In this document: in pieces, positions 24,148 to 37,309 of the stretch
How the letters are laid out: each line of letters starts with the position of its first letter
Numbering within the stretch: position 1 is the first letter of the stretch
Assembly: GCA_949316235.1 (NCBI GenBank)
Contig: OX438754.1
Span: forward strand, 9,285,501 to 9,349,500
Direction of reading: 5' to 3'
DNA length: 64,000 nucleotides
Source: Oegoconia quadripuncta
Lineage: Eukaryota > Arthropoda > Insecta > Lepidoptera > Autostichidae
The notes under the pieces: model-generated
Told to the model about the DNA's origin: nothing
Seen by the model: the letters and a program-made list of their open reading frames with translations, nothing else
The model's database searches: none
Made by a program: the position numbers and the translations under genes

Positions 24148-27100
24148 TAAGACTTCTTTCTTGAAATTTTACTTGCTTACGATAAAAAACTTCATACTGT
24201 TTCAAAACACGAGACAATTAATTGCAATATAAAGGTTGTCATTTAATCTGAGCAGGTTAGATTCGTGCAGAAGGTCAGAAGCCATATAAATGTTTTATGC
24301 TTCCAAATCTTATTCTGAAATCTGATGCATCAAGCATAAGTACCTACAGACTTTAGTAAAAGTAATAAATGAAATGAAATCAATTCTGCATTTTATTGTT
24401 ATATATAATTAGAATATTAGTAATCTTTACAATGCAATACAATTGCGGTTACATTTGTATTGTATTGTTTGTATATTATTGTAGTTACAAAATTTGCTAT
24501 TCCACAATCTGCTGTAGATACCTATTTATGAAATGATATTTTTGTTTTAATACGCTAAATTAAAATCAGTATATGTTCATCCATATTACCGCTTGAATAC
24601 AAGAGAGGTGTATTGAAGTGAAACGATCTTTTGATCCGGGATGAAGCGGCTCGATGACGTCACGATTTATTTATCCTCAATACCGATCACTGATAAACTC
24701 ACTTTAGGTACTTACATGTACACACAGAATCGTATTAACACATAGGCAGGTTCTCTTTTATATTTAGATAAATCACTCAAAATACATCATTTGATTCAGT
24801 TAAATTTATCTATTTTATAAGGGACCAAAATATACGAACAATCTCAATTATTGTTAGGTATATTTTGTATTGGTGCCTATTTACAATCACTTAACCACCT
24901 TAGTTAAGTGATTCTGCAGCTCATGATAAATAAAATAAATATCTTTGGATTCACACACAGCGCACTCTAGATGACACTAGGAAACTAGTCTTGTACAGAT
25001 ACCTTTAATCTCTAGCAGATAGGGTTGACATTTTCGACAATTTAAAGGTAATCACTGTGTTGTCACTCTGAGAGTGGTTATATAATACCTAATATGACAA
25101 CACTCTTACTTTGTTTGCAATTTCACTGGCTCTCTTGTCCTTCACCAAGACACAGAATGCTTGCATTTGTCAGAAATAGGTAAGTGAGCAATGAAAATGA
25201 TTAGATACACAAGTTGTTTAATATCGAATTAAAGATTGCCTATCAATTCCCAGAGAGTATTAAATAGGAATATTTTTTTGATAGGTTTTATCATGAAACT
25301 TTATAGCCCTGAATACTATACACTCGTAATTGCTGGTCCACAGCACTACCGTACATAGTTGACTGTACTCGTATATAATACAGGTAGGTATGTGTGGTGC
25401 AACTGCAGTGCCGACCGTGGACGGACGCATAAATGAACTAACAACTGCAGACAACCTGATTTAAAGCTCAGGCCAATGGCCTGTTTCTCTATTTCTAATG
25501 TTATGTAGGTACTAATTTGTAGTCATTTTAAAATTGCAGTTGAAATGATTGTTACTAATAAGTTTGTTTTTCAAAGAATGTTCATCATATAAAAGTTAAT
25601 ATTGTAAAGTTGCATATCTCTAGTTGGATCCACCTGAAGTTTTATTTATCAAAACAGAAGTTTGCTAATCATAATACGAGAAAATTTTGAGTAGTTTGTT
25701 ATAAGAAAGATATAGAGGGAACAACGTGGCAATAGAAAAATGTTGTATTTTTATATTAAAAGATAAAAATCCGAGTTGATGTAGACAATTTGGGAACGAA
25801 TAACAATTTGTAGTCATTTATCATAAAATTATGCATAAGATGTAATGAATTATTAGAAACATACATATTTTCATATCTGATAATATAAGCTTTGCCCCTA
25901 CGGTTCCAAGCACGATATGTTGGCGACTGTTGCAGTCCGCGACACAGCCGCCAGTGTAAAATATTCTCTCGGGATAAAAGCCTCCTTCTACGCCACTTCA
26001 ACTAAATAAGTATTCTTGTGCAAAAACAATTGTCATTTTGACATTCCATAATAATCTGAACAAATTTACTTCTGCGTTTGGGTAGGTACCCAAAATTCTG
26101 CAATTCAATTCAATGAACAGTGATGCCGCGTTTTATGAGAAATGTTGAACCTGGGTACATATTTTTAAACTTTCCACGATGGTTCAATTCACGATCAAAA
26201 ACAATTACACAAGCGATTTTTAAACAAACAAAATATTCTTTATTATACAACAATTAAAAAAATAACACAAGGAAAAACCAACGAGAAAACGGTATAATAA
26301 TTTGGCGACTTTTAGTGAAAAGCGATTTACGTTTTTTGATCAGCACTGTTGAGACATTCTAAAGCTGTTTTGTAATGTTTTGTCAAAAAATTCAATCAGA
26401 TTGCACGAAAATTATGTATAGTCGACTGACTGACGACTGTACAAAACCATTACAATCTGGCCCCGCGGCGCTATCGTAAAAGGACCGCAGGGAAACTCGC
26501 TTACACTAGAAAGGCCATATACACGCAGCCGTGTACAAGAACTTGACTAATGAACAAAAATGCAAAATTTTAACAACCGACTAAAATGGAATACAACAGT
26601 TCAAATATCAGCATCTATCAAACCTACCATTGTTCAAATTTTAATTCGAAAATGAATGGTTCGGGAATAAGAACAAAATGGATTAATCACAATAATTATC
26701 CCATTTTATTATTACCTATTTTGTCATTTATCATCCACCAAAATAGGTCTAGATTTTTAGGAGCTTGTCTATCTTCACGGTTTAAAACAATAGAGATATT
26801 AATAATAATTGCAAACTTTATATTAGTTAATAGAAGACTATTATTATATTATAGGGATGAGTATAACACATACTTTTATATCATTGTAGATACAAAGACG
26901 CTTTTATACACTATTTAATTACCTATCTTCGAACTCGACTCGAGATTTGTATAGGTAATAACGTTTATAAAATTATAAATATACGTATCATCAAGAATTA
27001 TCAATGTGCTTTCAATAAAAACTGTTGTAGCCGTCGACATGAATGGCATAATTATATGCAGAAAATAATTAATACTCTATACGGAGACAGTGGAGCACAG

Positions 27101-27504
27101 AATGCAGATCACTGCACATTTTATAATCATAATAAACGCTATTTATTGTACACAGCAATACATTGTGCACATTATGACAACTATTATTGAAATTGATGAC
27201 TTTATTCGAGATAAAATAGGTCAAAAGATATCGCGAATGACACATAATACTCGATTTAATTAGCCTGAATGTTTCCATTATCATAAGCGGTTGTAGATAG
27301 GCAATGTAATGATGATATAATTATTCAACTATTAAGTTCCAGCACCCCTGAACTGTGAGTGAGCGAATGGATAATAAGTAGCTGGCTTGAAGAAAGTAGT
27401 AAGTAATGTAACAAGCGTACAGTTTCAATGCGACAATTCAGAAAATTACTAAATTTTTTATCTATTATTTGTATTTACATGTAAATAATAATATGAAATG
27501 ATAT

Positions 27505-27642
27505 ATATTATGCACAACGGGTTAGTACTTGACTTAAGTGAAGATGAAGTCGAAGGTGGAAGCGTATATACTGACCCGGAAACCCCATCTTATTTGGGAG
27601 ACTGGCTATCTTATCTCTGACAACCGGAACACAACAATGCCA
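27505..27642 (-). mobile_element. ACAACGGGTT-family SINE, 3' part
   Basis: TATGCACAACGGGTTAGTAC through GACAACCGGAACACAACAAT matches the family tail half. It ends abruptly where the next SINE starts. Confidence 0.75.
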
Positions 27643-27835
27643 TGATCACCTGTTTGTTGTAGTGGCTAGAGACCCAGACTGGTGTAGCAAAAGGTCGCGG
27701 GTTCGAATCCCGCTAGGGACATGTGTTTGTATGATGAATACAAGTTATGGATGTTTTCATTTGTAATATTTTATGTATATATTTACAAAAAATATATATA
27801 CCGATTTGGGTAGTATATCAACTATCTGCAATGGA
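27643..27835 (+). mobile_element. tRNA-headed SINE (CCTGTTTGGTGTAGTGG family)
   Basis: Its A-box-like GTAGTGGCTAGAG and B box GGGTTCGAATCCC form a tRNA-like head. ATGTTTGTATGATGAATAC-type sequence and an AT-rich body follow. Other copies: 28625-28778 inverted, 60291-60545 and the 3' part at 23170. Not a functional tRNA, since no acceptor stem pairing is evident. Confidence 0.75.
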
Positions 27836-28305
27836 TCTGATCATTACGTAGATAATTAGGAAATCATTATATTTAAATAACATAATTAGTACAATAATAT
27901 TAATGTGAGACTATTTATTAAGTTATAGGATAAATTTTACTGTTTATTTTGAAGATTAACAGGATTGGAATTGTTTTTATAAGCCTTATAGTCTGTGACC
28001 GCAGGATGTGTATGTTTTACAATGAGAGTAGGGACAGTAATACGTTGCACAGTAACAATTCTTATGCATATAATACACATTATATGTGTTTGCAAATTCC
28101 ACTTGAATTATGTTCTCGTTTTGCCGACAGTAAGTCTGAATGATTTGTAATTCATTGCTAAGAACGGAAGTCTGAGCAATTTCCGACACGTGACATAATT
28201 AGATAAGTTTGATATATTTATTAAGGTACGTTCAGCACATAATCTAACTGTGAATACATATAAATAACCAAGCAAAACTTGTACTATGATACTAGATAAC
28301 GGATC

Positions 28306-28618
28306 ATCATCATCAGCCCGTAAACATCTCACTGCAGGGATATAGACCTTCCCTCGTATATGAGGGAGTATGGACCATAGTCCACCACGCTGCTATCCAA
28401 TGCGGGTTGGGGACTTCACATGTCTTTGAATTTTTATTTCTCAGGCATACAGGTCTCCTCACAATGTTTACCTTCACCGTTTATGAGCAGTTGAATGAAT
28501 GCACATGAGTAATTAAATTAAATTTAAAACTCATTGGTATATGGCCTTCCTGGGAATCGAACCTGCGGACCTCCCAAATTGGGAGACCGCGTTTTAACCG
28601 CCGAGCCACCGACGCTCC
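28306..28618 (-). mobile_element. tRNA-headed SINE with (GAT)n tail, full length
   Basis: On the minus strand it starts AGCGTCGGTGGCTCGGCGGT (A-box-like), has B box AGGTTCGATTCCC and ends ACGGGCTGATGATGATGATC. The body matches 5170-5372 on the plus strand. Confidence 0.8.
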
Positions 28619-28624
28619 AGATTA

Positions 28625-28778
28625 CGGATAAGCATACATAAATATTTATATAAACATGCATGACTCGGCGATAATACATTCGTATTCATCACACAAACAT
28701 TAACCCCTCGCGGGATTCGAAACAGCAACCGTTGGTTTCGCAGACAGGGTCACTATCCGCTACACCAATCGATCGTCA
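28625..28778 (-). mobile_element. tRNA-headed SINE (CCTGTTTGGTGTAGTGG family)
   Basis: On the minus strand: GACGATCGATTGGTGTAGCG, then a B box TTTCGAATCCCGCGAGGGG and TGTGTGATGAATACGAATG, as in the copies at 27643 and 60291. Confidence 0.7.
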
Positions 28779-31189
28779 AATACGAGGATATTTTCACTGT
28801 CACTTCACTTTTTGAGGGTTTTATGGCTATTCACATTAAATAATTGGTATTATGACGTAGCCTGTAAATAGCAAGCAACGTATCCTAAATCACGGTAAGC
28901 TGTCGTTGAATGTTGCAGATAATGGTCCGGTACCTTGTTATATACCATCTAGAACAGTAGATATCATATAAAGAACTTATTCTGTTTATAATCAGCTAGA
29001 CATATAGACGTGCTCAACATGACTCTCTTACCTGTTATGACCTCAGAAATATTATATTTCAATGGTTATTCATGCCTATGAATGCAAATTAGGCATCTTT
29101 CTATGCAAAATATACTATCTACACCTAATCATTCACTGAAGAACGCATAATTCATATTACGATAGCTTTAAGTTTCAATTTAAAGTTTACCTGATGAATG
29201 TATTCGCTTGCTAATTCTGCTACCTAAATACAAGTGTCCTATATACATCGTCTTCAATGGTAGCTCTGTTGTACGAAATATTTTTACTTTTAATGTCGTT
29301 TATCTTCAAAGCCATAGATCTTGTCGTGACAATAAAGGCGTTCTCGGTAGCCTGGTGAACTGGTTTGCATGCACGCGGTGCACTCGGGCGCATAACATAT
29401 GCGGAATGGGCAATAAGGCACCGCTTTATATGATACACAGATTGTGGCTAAACAAACACAAGTATTTTGGTGAATAAAAATGTACTCGTATGTTGGAGTA
29501 ATGCGAGCCTTCGGGGAATAAAACAGGTAATTCGAAAAAAAAGTCACACGCATATTTGGATCTTTGTTTCTAAGAAATAACTTGGATAGGTACAATGTTC
29601 AAAAATTCAATTGAATTTGTATATATAATACTGCTGAAAGCAGTCATTAAAGTTCATTCAGCAAGATCAAGGAATCGTAATTCACACTTGAACTATTCAA
29701 TAAGTCGTCAATCTGAGTCCTTAATAATATCTGCGACACAACAATGTCGTTTATTGTAATAAATAATTAAAGCGTCGTGGAGTAGACAATGGATATAAAC
29801 ACTAAGTACTAAATTTAGGTAACAACAAACAGTCATATGCCAGTAATAATTATATTGCGGCTAAGCGCGCCAACTCAGAATGTAATTATACAAGTCTGTG
29901 CAGGATGCACTAATTTGATTTTAGAAAAAGTCACAAGTCCCAACAAAGCTTAGGTGTAACATTAGCCTCTAAGTGATTCAGCTTAAAGTCGCTTTTACTG
30001 GCAGAACTCAGTAGAATTTTCAGCAAGGATTTCCTTTTAAAGCTATACGTGCCTGAAATATGTTAAGAGACACAAATAAAATAAGCGCATACTGTCTGCT
30101 GTCCCACCGCTAACTCAGGATTAATTCACTTTGCATCTTTGATATTTTAATTAAAACCAGCATTGAGTTGACTGGTTGAAGCCGTTTCTCTTTTCAAAAA
30201 ATATTTTCCTTTTTCGAACAATTCACCAAAAATGTTACGATGTAAACATGTTGTAAAAAATGCTGTAAATAAATTGTGTTTCATGTTTATGAAAGTCATA
30301 GACCGTTTTCTGAGAAATTCGTGTCAGCTTTTGACTGTCGATCGAATAGTGCCCGGAAACAATTAGCTCACATTACTTTTTTCGTCATCAATATTTATAT
30401 TAACGCCCCACGTGTTAATACTAATAACAGGATGTTTAAAATCTCCAAATTGGTCCGCTAAGTACGCACCTTCAATTCCTATTATGTATTATTTGTGAGT
30501 ATTCGTGTTTGTAGATAAGCCGACTAACGTCTGCGCACACTCTCAGCTTAGAAAGCGTTATTTTGATAATATATTAATGTGAAGTGGTCGTATATTCTCA
30601 TAGCAAGAAGAGAGGGCCGTTTTATTTTTGAAAATGACTCCATCAGTCACAGATAACGTTCTTTGAACGACAGAAAAAAAAGCAGTTATGGGCCGTATTA
30701 TGTGTCACGTAACGTTGTGAAGTAACTAAATATTGTTCAGTGGGCTTTGTTGGATATTTCATTGACGTTATTGCCTGTAAGAGGCACGAGAGGAGAGGGT
30801 TTGTTAATTTATGGACAATTTAGGTGATTTTTGTAATACGTCTGGAGCAACATTTAGAAGCGATAATGATAGCAACGAATGATTAATACTTCAACATCAA
30901 GTTATGCTATCTATAGAGCAAGTAAAAATAGAACTTATACTGTGTGTTCAATGAAAACCGAAAACAATACCAAAGAACTTTATAAAATAAGAATGCTACT
31001 TAAATGTGTGCCATCATAAATAGAGATCCAACAGCTGCTCTTGTTAATTATCTATGAAATATTGTTTGCAGAATTTTAAATGATTGTCTCCTACAAAAAT
31101 CCGTACAAAATCGTGAATCACGTTGACACATAACACAGTAACCAGAAGAAAAAACCTTTTGTTGATTTATACGTAAAGATCAAAGTGGA

Positions 31190-31560
31190 ATAGCTGAGAG
31201 AAATCGGCGAGCTGCTCGAAGTATCACCGCGATGTCGGTCGCACAATAAAAGAGCTTTGAAAAACATGGAGCTATCTTAGCGGCCATTCAGGCGGTCGAG
31301 TTACGCGTTGTTTTGAAAGCGCATAGAACGATTACGATTACGTTTCCAACGAAGTGTCGACTTCATGTTACGTTTTATACCGTCATTTGAATCTTGTGCT
31401 CGGATGTTTGGTCCGAAACGCTCGTTCATTAGCATTTTATGACTGATACGACCGATAAAAATGTAATAAGACGCATTCAGCGGGTCATATGGTGTGATAG
31501 ACGCCCCGTCCTGCTGGCACACACTAGAGGAAGTTGGCACTCAGTTATTGGGCTATAGAC
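31190..31560. promoter_or_regulatory. unique, base-balanced intronic island (candidate enhancer)
   Basis: About 370 bp of less AT-rich, non-repetitive sequence within the large intron. It includes GCGGCCATTC (Pho-like GCCAT core), GATTACGATTACG and several CG-containing words. The minus-strand frame here (31301-31540) has no domain. Candidate by composition only. Confidence 0.25.
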
Positions 31561-32982
31561 ACCCAGTTTAACACATTCTGATTCAGTGAATGGGCATTAT
31601 TGTACTTTTCAGATGTTCCGATGTCGGCTTTGTTTGTTTTACGCGTTTGAGAGCCAATATTGGAATCTAGAATAAATGGAGGTAATTCAAAAGTTATGAT
31701 TCATCATTTCTTAGGGAATTTGCAATACACTTAATAAAAAGTATCTGTTGCGAATTCTACTTCGCTGGTATTTATGTTTACATTGACCATTTGCTTCCGC
31801 TCTTACAGGTTATAAAAAAATGTTTTTTTTTCTGAAACTATCAATGAAACCCATCCAATAGTAAGTATCATCGACACATCAAAGTGAACCAACCAGTGTA
31901 TGATTCCGAATATATGAGTGAATTATTTGGAGAGTATCTCGGAAATATCCTGTTTACATTTACATTTTTAAAGGTGTTACATAATTATTTTGTATCTGGA
32001 AGTTCTGAGTAAATATTTGATGAAAATGTCTAGTAATTACTTGATACCTAACCTATCCACATGCAACATTAATAATCTTACGTGGTATATATTGAATTGT
32101 ACATAATTCAAGTGAAAAATTTAAGAGATTCCCATCTACTTATTTCAATGGACTAGCCAGACGCCTCGTAAAATAGTTACCAAAAGCTATTCAAAGTATA
32201 ACGCTGAATATGTCTACGATACAAAACAGCATCTACTCAGTTCTCTGATGAAAGACAGGTGAGCCATGCGCCATCTGCCGATGACTCCATTTGTCCACGC
32301 TTCGTTTCATACTGAATCAAGCGAATGGCCTCACACCCCCAGCCCTAGAGGTAAAGTCAAGCATACCAGGGGCTCGGCTCGTAAAACTTTTTTAGGTCGT
32401 CTCTCAACAAAACGCGAATCATAAAAGTAATTGGAACCCATTCATATTAATAGACATTTACGAGGTCTCCTCCATAAAACAGAGATTGTCATCGAGTCTT
32501 ACGCAATACGTAACTATAGCTACAGCCAATCGGATATTGTTAATTCTTTTTGTTGTTTGAATAGTTTTTATTGGTGATAAAATCATGTTACCGGATGTGT
32601 TTCGATGAATATACTGTAAATGTGTCTTTGAAGTTGGCACGTACTAATCCTGCAGCGTGAACGTCTCTAGAGATAGTTTAAATCTGTGACGGGCGGTAAA
32701 ATTAAGTGTCTAGAAAATGTTTAGTTATGTGAAGCATTTCTAACTCTGCCGACTTCAGTTAGGTGTTTTAAATCGGGAAGAAACCTAATTGATACTATGA
32801 AAAGATGCTATTGGGGTACCAAGTAAAGTACTCAATAAAATGAAATTTATATATGGAGACTATTTTGTCTGTGCACTATTTGTTCTATTTTATATCGTAA
32901 TGTAACGACTGCAAGATTCAAGAAAATAAATAAAATAAAAATGCGATACTTAGCAACCATAATAGAAACAAATTGCAGTTAC

Positions 32983-32984
32983 AA

Positions 32985-33043
<59 letters not shown>

Positions 33044-33046
33044 ATA
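32983..33046. repeat. (AAAT)n microsatellite, about 16 units
   Basis: An uninterrupted AAAT tandem of 64 bp, likely highly polymorphic. Confidence 0.95.
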
Positions 33047-34574
33047 TTGTAATCACTGAAGCAAGAAATATAATCACAGCCACATCACAAATTTTTATTA
33101 TATATTTTTTTGAATACAATATGCCCGAATCTACCCTTCCAAAATTTTAATTCATGAAAATGCAAAATTGAAATTATTGTATAATATTATCCGCAAGACA
33201 TAAATATGTCACTCAAACATTAATCTAAACTTAATGTCAGCGCATCTGTTCTTTGAATGGGGTCATTTGGTTTCCTATTGAAAATTACATATGAAATAGG
33301 TATGACGTTATATCCACAAGCATATCTATAGAAGCATTTTCTCGATAACAGATAAATAGAAGGGACATTAGGATCGCAGCTGTCACCTTCCTTGGGGACG
33401 CTCGCAATTTTCCTACCCCCACTTTAATTCGAATCCCGAAAGGTTTTCCCTGGAATATTTATTATTATATCTTTATTAACGTCCCAGTTTCGTTTCGACT
33501 CGTTTATTGCGAATAAGATTTGTGTCCCGGACTTGTTCTGTGAGCGTTGGAGTGATAGTTTTTATATGTTGTTTTATGCTTCAAAAGCTAATAAAATATG
33601 CACCTGTCCAATAAATATCATTGTGAACGTGTTGCGATAACAGGGTTCCGCTCTCGAGGTTGTAAATTAACTTTGTGGGTGGATGAGCTGAGATTTTTAA
33701 GCCTATAAACAACAAATCACATTGATTTTATATATTGCAAAGTCCTTCGCCCATAACGATCCTTGGTAAGTTACGAAACGTATATGTTTAAGTTTGGAAG
33801 TAGAGTAGGCGTGGTGCATATATTAAACTAGATAGATGTGGTGCCATAAAATTAATATATAGAGTATCGACATTAATTATAACTAGGGTTGTCGACAGTA
33901 CTCTGTATACTATTTCATTTAGGTGTATTTACTTTATAAACCATAAGTCTGATAGAGTACGCTGAAATTTACATTATATTTACATAAAATCTTTAGAAAC
34001 TATTAATGAATTTAATTACTTAGAACAAATTGTAGAAAGAAAGCTCGATTTTCGCTAAAATTTACATTCAGAAATAATGATTATAAAAGAACTGTAAGGC
34101 GAATTAGGTTTTATATATGAAAAAAATTGTTGCAGAAAAATGGCTGCTCGAAAGTGAAAATTTGTTGTCCTTCCACTTCAACATTCGCTGAGGGCCTTTT
34201 TTCGGGTCTGAAGTGACAGGATGATAGAACAATATTTTGTTAAAATTAATAAAATATGGGCTCCTGATCTATTAATTACCTTTGAATTAGACTGTGTCGA
34301 GTGATACAATTCTTGTAGAAACAACTAAAAATTGTTTTGAAACGTAACAACAGTAAAAAAATCTATTAAAAAAAAAATAAGAAATAATAGGTAGGTACTC
34401 TTTTTTATAAATGTGTAATTATACTGATTTCTTTGAGTACTTTATTTCTTCTAAAAACAGTCGGCAACCCTAACAATAACATAACTCTCATATACTTCAT
34501 ACACCTTACAATTTTAACAAGTACAAGTGTGTAAACTTATTTTATTGTAATGGAAAATACTTTTATATAATACT

Positions 34575-34745
34575 AGCTTTTCTCGCGAACTCGATTTTCA
34601 TCGTTTGGAAAAAAGTAGTCCATGTCCTTCTCCAGGTCACGGGCCAGTTATTTATCTGTTACATTTCCATACGAATAGTTCACCAGCTTAGACGTGAAAA
34701 TCGGACAGACAGATAAACGGACGTCCGCAATTATAATATTTGTAT
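34575..34745 (+). mobile_element. RTE-like LINE 3' end, diverged
   Basis: It begins ACTAGCTTTTCTCGCGAACT and ends with ACAGACAGATAAACGGACG and AATTATAATATTTGTA, in the order of the copies at 9692 and 59000. Confidence 0.6.
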
Positions 34746-35834
34746 ATATTATTAAAACCAAATTTACAGAACAAACATATTTTTATTTTAACACTTTATT
34801 GTACACACACAAGAAATGGACATTAACAAAGATTTAAGAAAAATGTACAAAGGGCGAACTTATCTCTATAAGAGATATATTAGGTTTTTGCTTATTACGT
34901 CTATGATTTTTTTTTATTCCGATCAACTTTTACTATAATTATGCTTATTATGTCATAGTTAGTATTTAACGTTACTTACTTGGTTACAAAGTAGGTACCT
35001 ACCAATATCCATAAGGTGTTGAGCCTTATTCACAAATATGCCTGTATCTGAAATATTTTTTTAATCTATTTTGAATCCCTAGTTATTTTCGATATGGTTT
35101 TATTACTTAAGCCCTTATGTAGCAGAGTAATTACTAGAAATATCCACCTAATCAATGCTTAAAATGTTTTATAACTTTCACATTTTGATGTTACCTACTG
35201 GATAAAATATATTTATTGCAATTACTAGTAAGCATGTCGTTATCTACAACGTTAATTGGAACTTTATATACAAATCATATCATATATTCTATTATAAATT
35301 ACAAAACGTGGGTGCGGATCTAATAGATAATCCAATTAAAGTGAACCTGAGTGCCGCCTAATATTTTATGCCAACCCTCTCGCCTGTTTATATCAGCTAT
35401 ATTTTAACAAAATGCAATATCGTAACGTAATTTAAAACGAATTAGTGTTCCCCTACAGAGCAAATTTGAATACCGTATAGGAGGACGCTCGCGCCCTAAC
35501 AAAGGTACGATACCTTTTAAAAAACAAAGGGAGGATGTACCGTTATATTTTATAATTTCACCCCGCCCTTCTGAGTGAAATGCTCGCAAATGTTTCTTAG
35601 AATACACCCCTTAATGTAGAAGAATGTCTAGTGAAGAGCTTTCGGGTAAAAAATGGGAGCTTTTATCTCTTGTGAAAATTTTTCCTTAGATAGTGTTATG
35701 AAATGCGAATGGGTGCTTGCTAATAACTCGTACCGTGGCTGTAAGTTTTGTAAATAGGTAAAAGCTTCTATAGTTTCAGTAAAGTGGACTACCTAGTCGT
35801 TTACATGCAAGATATTTTTTAACCTCCAACGAAA

Positions 35835-35940
35835 AACTACGGGTTTCATGAGTTTGATGGCAGTGTATATGTGTCTAGTCTTTGTCCGATTGTAACTCAA
35901 TAATGCATGGTCCTATTCTAGTGCAGTTTTTATAATTAAA
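35835..35940 (+). repeat. diverged copy of the 5850-5965 repeat
   Basis: TACGGGTTTCATGAGTTTGA, CTAGTCTTTGTCCGATTGTA and AATGCATGGTCCTATTCTAG align with the copy at 5850. Confidence 0.5.
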
Positions 35941-36654
35941 ATTAAACTAGAGGAAAGCTGTGTTTGATGAAAATTTGAGATAAACCTTAAACACAGTTGC
36001 TTTGTCTATCTGGAGATATAATTATGTTTATTTCCTCGGACTATTTCTAAATTTTCATCATGTTAAAGTTTTTACCCTTTTACTCTATAGTGCATTATGT
36101 ATTTGATTCTTTTTAAATTACTTAAAAGTACCTAAACTTTTATAAACGGAACTAAATTAAATTTTATATTATCCAACAATTCTTAAAGCGCGTTCATTGC
36201 ACCACGAACGTTCACACTGATTGTTTCTTTTTTTAATACTTTAAACTTATTAATCAATTAGATGACTTTCAAAGCAAATTCAAATTTTATCATAGGAAGG
36301 TTTCACTTTCGCAGTCTTTAAAATCCTGCCACATAAATGACGTTTACTCAATTTTTATTGTCTCAATTTTTCCAGACAAATAATGTTGACTTTAGTTTTG
36401 TTGTCCGAGTTTTTGTCATTGTTGATTATTATAAGCCTAGTAAGGTTAACCACTCAGATTATTAATCTTTTCAGTGAAATGTATTCAGCTCATATTAAAA
36501 TCCTATCTTAAAATCCTCCTGTACCAAATCAGTGTTTAGTGTCAGAGTTTAATTATTTCCGAATATTTCTTTTTTGCTATGATTCTATTGCTATTATCCA
36601 AGCTTACTAATTTAATCCATTGAGATTACTTCTAATTTACTTTAATCTAATCGC

Positions 36655-36835
36655 ATTAAAAACCGCACTGCCCCTGCGGGTCACCCCAGTGGACAAATAT
36701 GGCCGCTGCATCTAATGAGTTGTGCGTTGGACAGGGCGGAGCTTGGGGTGTTATAGGGTTGCTAGCATGCAAATTTAATTTGCTCTCATGCTATGCAGGC
36801 GGTCACCACCAACGGCGATCGTTAGTCGTCCTATT
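36655..36835. promoter_or_regulatory. GC-rich island with a perfect dyad and octamer-like site
   Basis: It stands out from AT-rich flanks. It contains CAAATATGGCCG (36694-36705; GCCATATT, Pho-like, on the other strand), also found at 61628-61639 inverted. A perfect 15-bp palindrome GCAAATTTAATTTGC lies at 36769-36783, with ATGCAAAT at 36767-36774 and outer arms AGCATG/CATGCT. Candidate cis-regulatory module. Confidence 0.35.
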
Positions 36836-37050
36836 GTATACTTATTAATTCAACTATATAATTTATCGCGGTTCGGCTTCTAAACACTGAACAACGGACG
36901 CATAAATTGTTTTAATTGAAAGTTAATGCGGGCTGATATAGATAGGTTAGATTATCAGATAAGATGAAATTGGTAGGCATCTACGTAATATATTTCGTGG
37001 CAATTTTATATTGAGTTTATTATTTTACAGGTAAATAGTTTAATTAGTAT

Positions 37051-37135
37051 ACTTTTGTGCACAACGGAACGTTTGAATCACATAATTGAGGTAAAGTTCA
37101 GGCCAAAGGTGGAGGCGAGCTCAACCGGAAGTACC
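37051..37135 (-). mobile_element. possible degraded ACAACGGGTT-family SINE piece
   Basis: TGTGCACAACGG, AATCAC, AGGCCAAAGGTGGAGGCG and ACCGGAAGTACC keep the family order, but most of the sequence has diverged. Confidence 0.35.
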
Positions 37136-37162
37136 AAGTTAAGCATATAGGACTTATTTTAA

Positions 37163-37309
37163 TGCCCGTATTGCAGAATGTGCTCAAGCGTAGAACAGGG
37201 CTTGAGTATAGTTAGACAGAGTTGCCGCTATACAAGTAACATAAAGCTGCATATTTTTAACTGTCCTCAAGCGGAGATCTCTGCTTGAGTAACATTCTGT
37301 GATACGGGC
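37163..37309. mobile_element. MITE with TTAA flanks (piggyBac-like ends)
   Basis: The inverted arms of about 50 bp read GCCCGTATTGCAGAATGTGC on the left, and the complement of the right end gives GCCCGTATCACAGAATGTTA. Each side is flanked by TTAA (37159-37162, 37310-37313). 147 bp, non-coding. TTAA duplication is the hallmark of piggyBac-type transposition. Confidence 0.75.

Noticed and set aside
27660..27725. tRNA gene
   Set aside because: A- and B-box-like words are present, but the acceptor and anticodon stems do not pair and the same head recurs in SINE copies at 28625 and 60291.
28550..28618. tRNA gene on the minus strand
   Set aside because: It is the head of a full-length SINE with a (GAT)n tail whose body recurs at 5170.
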